This document shows positions 7,550-12,745 of a stretch of DNA of 12,745 nt, one piece after another (the first letter of the stretch is position 1; each line of letters starts with the position of its first letter). The DNA comes from Verrucomicrobiota bacterium (GTDB lineage Bacteria > Verrucomicrobiota > Verrucomicrobiia > Limisphaerales > J093), in assembly GCA_003695015.1 (NCBI GenBank), contig RFJD01000105.1, positions 1 through 12,745 on the forward strand, read 5' to 3'. The notes under the pieces are model-generated. The model saw only the letters and a program-made list of their open reading frames with translations, did not search any database and had not been told where the DNA came from. Both the position numbers and the translations under genes were made by a program.

Positions 7550-9709
7550 ATGCAACCGATTCGCAACCGTCGTCACGGCGGCTGGTTGGCCGGGCTGGCC
7601 GCGGTTTTCTTGTTCGGAGGCCTGACCGCCGGTGCGGCACTGCCGGACCTGCTGATCGCCGATTTCGAATCCCCCAGCTACGGCTCCTGGGAAGTGCGGG
7701 GTCGGGCCTTCGGTCCGGGACCGGCCGCCGGAACCCTGCCGAATCAGATGCGGGTCAGCGGTTTCAAGGGGCGGCGGCTGGTCAATTCCTACCATGGCGG
7801 CGACGACACCGAGGGCGAGCTGCTTTCGCCGCCGTTCCGGATCGAGCGTCCCTGGATCAACCTGCTGGTCGGCGGCGGCGGTTGGCCGGGCGAGACGTGT
7901 GTGGACCTGTTGGTGGACGGCGCGGTGGTCCGGACGGCGACCGGTCCGAACACCAAACCCGGCGGCAGCGAAGCCCTCGAATGGCGCAGTTGGGATGTCC
8001 GGGAATGGATCGGCCGGCTGGCCCGCATCCGGATCGTGGACCATCGGCGGGGCGGCTGGGGGCACATCAACGTCGATCACATCGTCCAAAGCACGCGGCG
8101 GTTGGAGGCGGTCGAGCGCACCCGCACGTTCGAGGTGACGGCGCGATACCTACTGCTTCCGGTGCGGAACGGAGCTCCCAAACGGCGCATGCAGATTCGT
8201 CTCGACGGCGCGGTGGTGCGGGAGTTCGACATCGAATACGCCGTCGAACAGCCGGACTTCGAGGTGTTCGCGGACCTGACGGCATTCCGGGGCCGGAAGC
8301 TGACGGTGGTTTGCCGGTTGCCGGGCGGGCCCGAAGCGCTGGAGGGGCTGAAACTGGCCGACGAACTGCCCGTTTCTTGGGGGCTGTATCGCGAGCCGCT
8401 CCGGCCGCAGTACCACTTCACCTCGCGTCGCGGCTGGCACAACGATCCCAACGGGCTGGTCCATTACGCCGGCGAGTTTCACCTCTACTACCAGCACAAT
8501 CCCTACGGCATCCAATGGGGCAACATGCATTGGGGCCACGCCGTGAGCCCGGACCTGGTGCATTGGAAGGAACTGCCGGTGGCGCTCTATCCCCCGCGGT
8601 ACGGCGACTGGGTGTTCAGCGGCTCGGCCGTGGTCGATTGGCAGAACACCTCGGGCTTCGGTCGCGGCGGCCGGCCGCCGTTGATCGCGGCATGGACCAG
8701 CACGGGCCGGGGCGAATGCATCGCTTGGAGCCTCGACCGGGGCCGCACCTTCACCGAATACGAGGGAAACCCGGTTTATCGGCATCGCGGGCGGGACCCG
8801 AAGATCGTCTGGGACCGGCATCGCGGCCGGTGGGTGATGGCCGTGTACGACGAGGACAAAGGCAGCCGTGATGTGCTCTTCCTCACCTCGCCGGACCTGA
8901 AACACTGGACCCCGCGAGGCCGGGCGAAGGGCTACTACGAATGCCCGAATTTCTTCGAAATGCCGGTCGAAGGCGAACCCGGCCAGAGCCGCTGGGTGTT
9001 GTACGGCGCGGACGGGCCCTATGCGGTGGGGGCGTTCGACGGCGAACAGTTCCATCCGGAGCATGCGGGCAAACACCGGTTGTGGCACGGCAACTTCTAT
9101 GCGGCCCAGAACTACAGCGACGCGCCGGAAGGCCGGCACATCCAGATCGGTTGGGGCCGCGGCATCACGTTCCCGGGCATGCCCTTCAACCAGCAGATGA
9201 CGCTGCCGGTGGATCTGACGCTCCGCCGCACCCCGGAGGGCCTGCGGCTGACGGCCCGGCCGGTGAAGGAGCTGGAGTCGTTGCACCGGGAGGCGCTGGA
9301 GCGCGAACGGATCGGGCTGCCTTTCGACCCGGAGACGTTCGCCGGGTTGGCGCTCGATGCCCATCGCATCCGGCTGACGCTGGTGGCCGGGCAGGCCGAG
9401 AAGGCGGGGCTGCGGGTCCGGGGTGTCGAGGTCGTGTGGGAACCGGGCAAGGGCCGACTGGTTTGCGACGGTTTGGAAGTGCCGGTTCCCGGCTGGGCTG
9501 TGAAGGACGGCAGCCTCGCCCTGGACCTCTGGCTCGATCGCGGCTCGATCGAGGTCTTCGTCGGCGACGGGGCGGTGGCGATCTCGAAAGGCGTCCATTT
9601 CGCGCCCGATCAACGCGGCTTGGAGGGAGTGGCGGAGGGGACGGGCGCCCGCGTCGAGGAGCTTCGGATCATTCGTCTGGCGTCGATTTGGTTCCCGGAA
9701 AACGGGTGA
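7550..9709 (+). CDS. Secreted GH32 levanase/fructanase with N-terminal beta-sandwich modules
   Basis: The protein is 719 residues from the ATG at 7550, chosen because an AGGGTG lies 7 nt upstream and a signal peptide follows (RNRRHGGWLAGLAAVFLFGG, cleavage near AGAA). The GH32 five-blade propeller starts near 287. WHNDPNG (296-302) supplies the nucleophile Asp299, GRDPK (414-418) the stabilising Asp416, and ECPNFF (464-469) the acid/base Glu464. A C-terminal beta-sandwich with GSIEVFVGDG follows. Before the catalytic domain are two further modules. About 33-180 (DFES-GSWEVRGRAFG to GGWGHINVDHI) is a jelly-roll type with GG-rich repeats, and about 190-275 resembles the DUF4980-type module of levanases. 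The modules suggest action on polymeric fructan such as levan or inulin rather than only sucrose. Exo or endo action cannot be decided. There is no fructokinase or SusC/D-like partner in the window. The upstream ATG at 7376 would place 58 repeat-coded residues before the signal peptide and is rejected. Confidence 0.94.
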   Translation: MQPIRNRRHGGWLAGLAAVFLFGGLTAGAALPDLLIADFESPSYGSWEVRGRAFGPGPAAGTLPNQMRVSGFKGRRLVNSYHGGDDTEGELLSPPFRIERPWINLLVGGGGWPGETCVDLLVDGAVVRTATGPNTKPGGSEALEWRSWDVREWIGRLARIRIVDHRRGGWGHINVDHIVQSTRRLEAVERTRTFEVTARYLLLPVRNGAPKRRMQIRLDGAVVREFDIEYAVEQPDFEVFADLTAFRGRKLTVVCRLPGGPEALEGLKLADELPVSWGLYREPLRPQYHFTSRRGWHNDPNGLVHYAGEFHLYYQHNPYGIQWGNMHWGHAVSPDLVHWKELPVALYPPRYGDWVFSGSAVVDWQNTSGFGRGGRPPLIAAWTSTGRGECIAWSLDRGRTFTEYEGNPVYRHRGRDPKIVWDRHRGRWVMAVYDEDKGSRDVLFLTSPDLKHWTPRGRAKGYYECPNFFEMPVEGEPGQSRWVLYGADGPYAVGAFDGEQFHPEHAGKHRLWHGNFYAAQNYSDAPEGRHIQIGWGRGITFPGMPFNQQMTLPVDLTLRRTPEGLRLTARPVKELESLHREALERERIGLPFDPETFAGLALDAHRIRLTLVAGQAEKAGLRVRGVEVVWEPGKGRLVCDGLEVPVPGWAVKDGSLALDLWLDRGSIEVFVGDGAVAISKGVHFAPDQRGLEGVAEGTGARVEELRIIRLASIWFPENG

Positions 9710-9767
9710 CCGGCGGCGGGTCGCGAAGAGGCTTCCGCCCAGGATGGGCCGGCGTTACCTTGGCGGT

Positions 9768-10556
9768 GTGCTGGCGAAACGCGTCATTCCGTGTCTGGAC
9801 GTCCATGACGGGCAGGTGACCCGCGGGGTGCAGTTCGGCAAGGCCGAGGCGGGCGGACTTCGGAACGTGGGCGATCCGGTCGAGCTGGCGCTCCGTTACA
9901 ACGAACAGGGCGCCGACGAGATGGTCTTCTTCGACATCACGGCCAGCGCGCACGAACGCAGCACCATGGTCGAGGTGATCGAACGGGTGGCCGAACGCTG
10001 CTTCATGCCGCTGACGGTGGGCGGCGGCATCCGGACCCTCGAGGACATGGGCCGGATGCTGCGGGCCGGAGCCGACAAGGTCAGCATCAACTCCGCCGCG
10101 GTGGCCAACCCGGACCTGATCCGGGCCGGCGCGGAAAAGTACGGCAGCCAGTGCATCGTGGTGTCCATCGACGCCAAGCGGGTCGGGCCGGATCGATGGA
10201 CGGTCCGGACCCGGGGCGACCGGACCGACACCGGTTTGGAGGTGGTGGAATGGGCCTGCCGGGCGGTGGAACTGGGCGCGGGCGAGATCGTGCTCAACAG
10301 CATCGACGCCGACGGCACCAAGGCGGGCTACGACCTCGAGATCACCCGGCGGGTCAGCGAGGCGGTGGGGGTGCCGGTGGTGGCCAGCGGCGGGGCGGGC
10401 CGGCTCGAACACATGGTCGAGGTGCTGGTTCAGGGCAAGGCGGACGCGGTGTTGGCGGCGAGCATTTTCCACTTCGGCGAGTACACCGTGGACGAGGTGA
10501 AGGCGTTCCTGGAGCGGCAGGGCATCCCGGTTCGGCGCGACCGCTTGGCGGCTTGA
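9768..10556 (+). CDS. hisF: Imidazole glycerol phosphate synthase, cyclase subunit
   Basis: HisF is the TIM-barrel half of the HisH-HisF complex. It uses ammonia made by HisH to turn PRFAR into imidazole glycerol phosphate and AICAR. I chose the GTG at 9768 because it gives the universal MLAKRVIPCLDV start and 262 residues; the ATG at 9744 would add eight atypical ones. The catalytic Asp11 (CLDV) and the second aspartate, Asp135 in VVSIDAKR, are present, as are VGGGIR (84-89), DKVSIN, SIDADGTKAGYD and VASGGAG (205-211). Two details differ from the T. maritima enzyme. Loop 1 is about five residues longer (GKAEAGGLRNV before GDP), and position 19, usually Lys, is Arg (QVTRG). It is followed 77 nt later by hisI, and no HisH is in the window. 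Confidence 0.96.
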   Translation: MLAKRVIPCLDVHDGQVTRGVQFGKAEAGGLRNVGDPVELALRYNEQGADEMVFFDITASAHERSTMVEVIERVAERCFMPLTVGGGIRTLEDMGRMLRAGADKVSINSAAVANPDLIRAGAEKYGSQCIVVSIDAKRVGPDRWTVRTRGDRTDTGLEVVEWACRAVELGAGEIVLNSIDADGTKAGYDLEITRRVSEAVGVPVVASGGAGRLEHMVEVLVQGKADAVLAASIFHFGEYTVDEVKAFLERQGIPVRRDRLAA

Positions 10557-10633
10557 GGCGCGGGCGGCCGGGCCGCGGGCCTTGGATTTGCTGTTTCCAC
10601 GTCCGGGGCAATGGCCTAGAACAAACCCCGCCT

Positions 10634-11023
10634 ATGCGCTTCATCGAGCAATTGAAGTTCAACGCCGACGGCCTGATCCCGGCCATCATCCAGGATCATG
10701 CGACCGGCCGGGTGCTGATGATGGCCTGGATGAACCGGGATTCCCTGGCCAAGACCCTCGAGACCGGGCGCACGTGGTTCTGGAGCCGGTCCCGTCAGAA
10801 GTACTGGATGAAGGGCGAATCCAGCGGCCATGTGCAGGTCGTCAAGGACGTGGCCTTCGATTGCGACGGGGACACATTGCTGATCCAGGTCGAGCAAACC
10901 GGCGCCGCCTGTCATGAGGGGTATCGCTCCTGCTTCTTCCGGTCGGTCGGGACGGATGGCCGGGAGGTGCGGGTGACCGAGGAACGGCTGGCGGATCCGG
11001 GCCAGATTTACGGCAAGTCGTGA
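10634..11023 (+). CDS. hisI: Phosphoribosyl-AMP cyclohydrolase
   Basis: HisI opens the adenine ring of phosphoribosyl-AMP, the third step of histidine synthesis. The 129 residues hold only the cyclohydrolase domain; the HisE pyrophosphohydrolase half found in E. coli HisIE is absent. Typical motifs are DGLIPAIIQD (12-21), MMAWMN (29-34) and WSRSRQKYWMKGESSGH (50-66). The metal site follows: DCDGD (76-80) for Mg, and Cys77, Cys93 and Cys100 in the QTGAACHEGYRSCFF region for Zn. The stop codon overlaps the GTG of the next gene as GTGA, so the membrane gene downstream is probably translated by coupling. Confidence 0.97.
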   Translation: MRFIEQLKFNADGLIPAIIQDHATGRVLMMAWMNRDSLAKTLETGRTWFWSRSRQKYWMKGESSGHVQVVKDVAFDCDGDTLLIQVEQTGAACHEGYRSCFFRSVGTDGREVRVTEERLADPGQIYGKS

Positions 11024-11658
11024 GCGACCTGTACCTCCAGTTTGGCAGCGCGGAGTACTTCATGGTGCTCCTGCTGCTGGTCATCGCCCGAGGGGCCGAT
11101 TTCTTCAGCACATGGGTGGCCACGCCGGGTCTGAAACTGGAGGCTAATCCGCTGGCGCGCCGGCTGGGGTGGCGTTGGGGGTTGTGGTTGAACCTGCTGA
11201 TCGCCGTGGGCGTCGCGGTCTGGGTGCTGCCCGCCGTGACCCTCATCACCACCAGCCTGTTGGTGGCCGCGCGCAACTTCCAGGCCGCCTGGCTGAGCCG
11301 GAGCATGGGCGAACATGCCTATCGGGAATGGCTTGCAACCCGCGTGCGGCGCGTCCCCTTGGGGCTGTTTTTCTTCTGCCTGGGCGCCCAATCGCTGGTT
11401 TACCTCGCCTTGGGCGCGGCGCTCGTCGTGTTCGGACAAGGGAGCGTCGTCCTGCTGGGCATGGGCGTTGGTTTCGTGGCCTACGCGGTGGTGGTGCCGC
11501 TGTTTACCTGGCTGGGTGTCCGCGGCATCCTGCGCCAGCGCCAGCGTCCCGAGTTGAACTTTTCTTCCGATGTCGATGTACTCGCCGACCCAAACCGAAT
11601 TCCTCGAACTGGCCGCCCGGGGCAATCTGATCCCGGTTTCTCGCCGACTGTTGGGTGA
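11020..11658 (+). CDS. Unrecognised inner-membrane protein
   Basis: The protein is 212 residues from a GTG that overlaps the hisI stop. Hydrophobic segments lie at about 13-23, 55-83, 112-138 and 142-168, so four or five membrane helices are likely. Between the first two is a loop, ARGADFFSTWVATPGLKLEANP (23-44). The D-x-x-ST ... EANP pattern recalls small uncharacterised membrane families such as DUF5658, but I would not assign it firmly. After the last helix comes a basic stretch (RGILRQRQRPE) and a 29-residue hydrophilic tail. The last 89 nt overlap trpE in another frame. The gene sits between hisI and trpE, which implies co-transcription with amino-acid biosynthesis, but no transport or enzymatic motif supports a role there. 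Confidence 0.75.
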   Translation: MSDLYLQFGSAEYFMVLLLLVIARGADFFSTWVATPGLKLEANPLARRLGWRWGLWLNLLIAVGVAVWVLPAVTLITTSLLVAARNFQAAWLSRSMGEHAYREWLATRVRRVPLGLFFFCLGAQSLVYLALGAALVVFGQGSVVLLGMGVGFVAYAVVVPLFTWLGVRGILRQRQRPELNFSSDVDVLADPNRIPRTGRPGQSDPGFSPTVG

Positions 11659-12745
11659 CTTCGAAACGCCCCTTTCGGCGTATCTCAAGATCCGCGGGCA
11701 GGGGGAATCCTTCCTGTTCGAGTCGGTCGAAGGCGGCGAACACGTGGGCCGCTACTCCTTCCTCGGTTGCAGTCCCCGGGCGGTGATCCGGCAGGTGGGC
11801 GACCGGGTCGAACTGCTCGCCGAAGGGCGGGTGGTCGAGACTTGGCAGGTGGACCGCGAACGGGCTGGGCGCGAACCCGGCTGCGTGCGCGACGGCTTGG
11901 AAGTGGTCGAACGGGTGCTGGGCCGGTACCGGGCGGTGGACCTTCCCGGTCTGCCGCGGTTCACCGGCGGCGCCGTGGGCTTCATCGGCTACGAGTTCAT
12001 CCACGACATCGAGCCGGTGGTGCCGCGGCCGCCCAAGGACGAACTCGGCACGCCGACCATGCTTTTCCTGATCGCGGACGAGCTGCTGGTGTTCGATCGC
12101 GTGGACCAGAGCCTGACGGTTCTGGTGAATGCCTGGCTCGAGGAAGGCGAGGATCCGGCCGAGGCCTATCAGGAGGCGGTGGCGGAGATCGAGCGCCTGG
12201 TCACGCTGCTGGCCATGCCCGCCGAACACCGATTGGCCGACATCCCCGCCCACGTGCCGGAGAAGCCGTTCGAGTCCAACCAGCCCAAGGAGCGGTTCTT
12301 GGACAATGTCCGCCGCGCCCGTGAGTACATCCAAGCCGGCGACATCATCCAAGTCGTCGGTTCCCAGCGTTTCAGCGCGGCCACGTCCGCTTCGCCCATC
12401 GACGTGTACCGCGCGGCCCGGACGATCAACCCCTCGCCCTACATGTTCCTGCTGGAGCTGGACGGGTTCTCGCTGGTGGGCGCCTCGCCGGAGATTCACG
12501 TCCGTTGCGAGGACCGGCACGTCGAGATTCGGCCCATCGCCGGCACCCGGCCCCGGGGAGCCACGCCGGAGGAGGACCTGGCCCGGGAGAAGGAGCTGTT
12601 GGCCGATCCCAAGGAGCGGGCCGAACACGTCATGCTGGTGGACCTGGCCCGCAACGACCTAGGCCGGGTCTGCGATTTCGGGACGGTGCGGGTGCGGGAC
12701 CTGATGGTCATCGAGCGCTACAGCCACGTGATGCACATTGTCTCC
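11570..12745 (+). CDS. trpE: Anthranilate synthase component I, 3' end outside the window
   Basis: TrpE makes anthranilate from chorismate, with ammonia supplied by the TrpG amidotransferase, as the first committed step to tryptophan. 392 codons are visible of a usual 490-520. The ATG at 11570 gives MSMYSPTQTEF; the ATG at 11576 is equally possible. FLFES (48-52) corresponds to the LLES tryptophan-feedback motif, with its Ser, so feedback inhibition is likely. FTGGAVGFIGYE (131-142), NPSPYMF (287-293), GASPEIHVR (304-312), IRPIAGTRPRG (320-330) and HVMLVDLARNDLGRV (353-367) mark the chorismate-binding domain. QVVGSQRF (261-268) has Gly where Leu is common. The start lies inside the end of the membrane-protein gene, so translation of the two is probably linked. 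Confidence 0.97.
   Translation, partial: MSMYSPTQTEFLELAARGNLIPVSRRLLGDFETPLSAYLKIRGQGESFLFESVEGGEHVGRYSFLGCSPRAVIRQVGDRVELLAEGRVVETWQVDRERAGREPGCVRDGLEVVERVLGRYRAVDLPGLPRFTGGAVGFIGYEFIHDIEPVVPRPPKDELGTPTMLFLIADELLVFDRVDQSLTVLVNAWLEEGEDPAEAYQEAVAEIERLVTLLAMPAEHRLADIPAHVPEKPFESNQPKERFLDNVRRAREYIQAGDIIQVVGSQRFSAATSASPIDVYRAARTINPSPYMFLLELDGFSLVGASPEIHVRCEDRHVEIRPIAGTRPRGATPEEDLAREKELLADPKERAEHVMLVDLARNDLGRVCDFGTVRVRDLMVIERYSHVMHIVS

Noticed and set aside
7283..8089. N-terminal extension of the oxidoreductase frame
   Set aside because: The extra 269 codons are antisense to the levanase gene and intergenic repeats, and the Tat signal begins only at about 7282.
8150..9613. 487-codon open frame on the minus strand
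   Set aside because: It is the antisense of the levanase catalytic domain, with no recognisable motif.

Overview
The window is a GC-rich bacterial chromosome segment with tightly packed housekeeping and sugar-metabolism genes. The gene repertoire is a Tat-exported Gfo/Idh/MocA oxidoreductase, a secreted HEAT-repeat protein, a levanase-type GH32 enzyme, a DUF971 protein and a LarA-like protein. Together with poor Shine-Dalgarno signals and GC-rich intergenic repeats, this suggests the Verrucomicrobiota/Planctomycetota side of the PVC group (perhaps Limisphaerales/Pedosphaerales). That placement is an inference from gene content, not from a marker phylogeny.

Layout. 1-224 (-): N-terminal end of a LarA-like (DUF2088) protein running off the left edge. 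294-321: a clear intrinsic terminator for the next gene. 350-1684 (-): xylose isomerase. 1818-3232 (+): DUF971 protein, a very small membrane ORF interrupted by one in-frame TGA, and an omega-amidase-like nitrilase. 3242-7282 (-): a co-directional series transcribed in the order Gfo/Idh/MocA oxidoreductase, HEAT-repeat protein, dihydrofolate reductase. 7283-7549: a divergent intergenic region with degenerate tandem repeats. 7550-9709 (+): secreted GH32 levanase. 9768 to the right edge (+): hisF, hisI, an unrecognised membrane protein and trpE (3' end missing), with a GTGA stop/start overlap between hisI and the membrane gene and an 89-nt overlap between the membrane gene and trpE.

Functionally, hisF and hisI make consecutive histidine-pathway products and trpE opens the tryptophan branch. 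The xylose isomerase and the exported levanase point to use of plant or microbial polysaccharide sugars.

The most interesting item is at 2193-2387. A 29-codon transmembrane ORF ends in TGA and continues in the same frame for 34 more codons with the same codon-position bias. Exactly 17 nt after the TGA lies a perfect 7-bp hairpin with a GGTC loop, which resembles a bacterial SECIS element. I propose it as a candidate small selenoprotein. The competing explanation is two coupled small ORFs joined by TGA-ATG.
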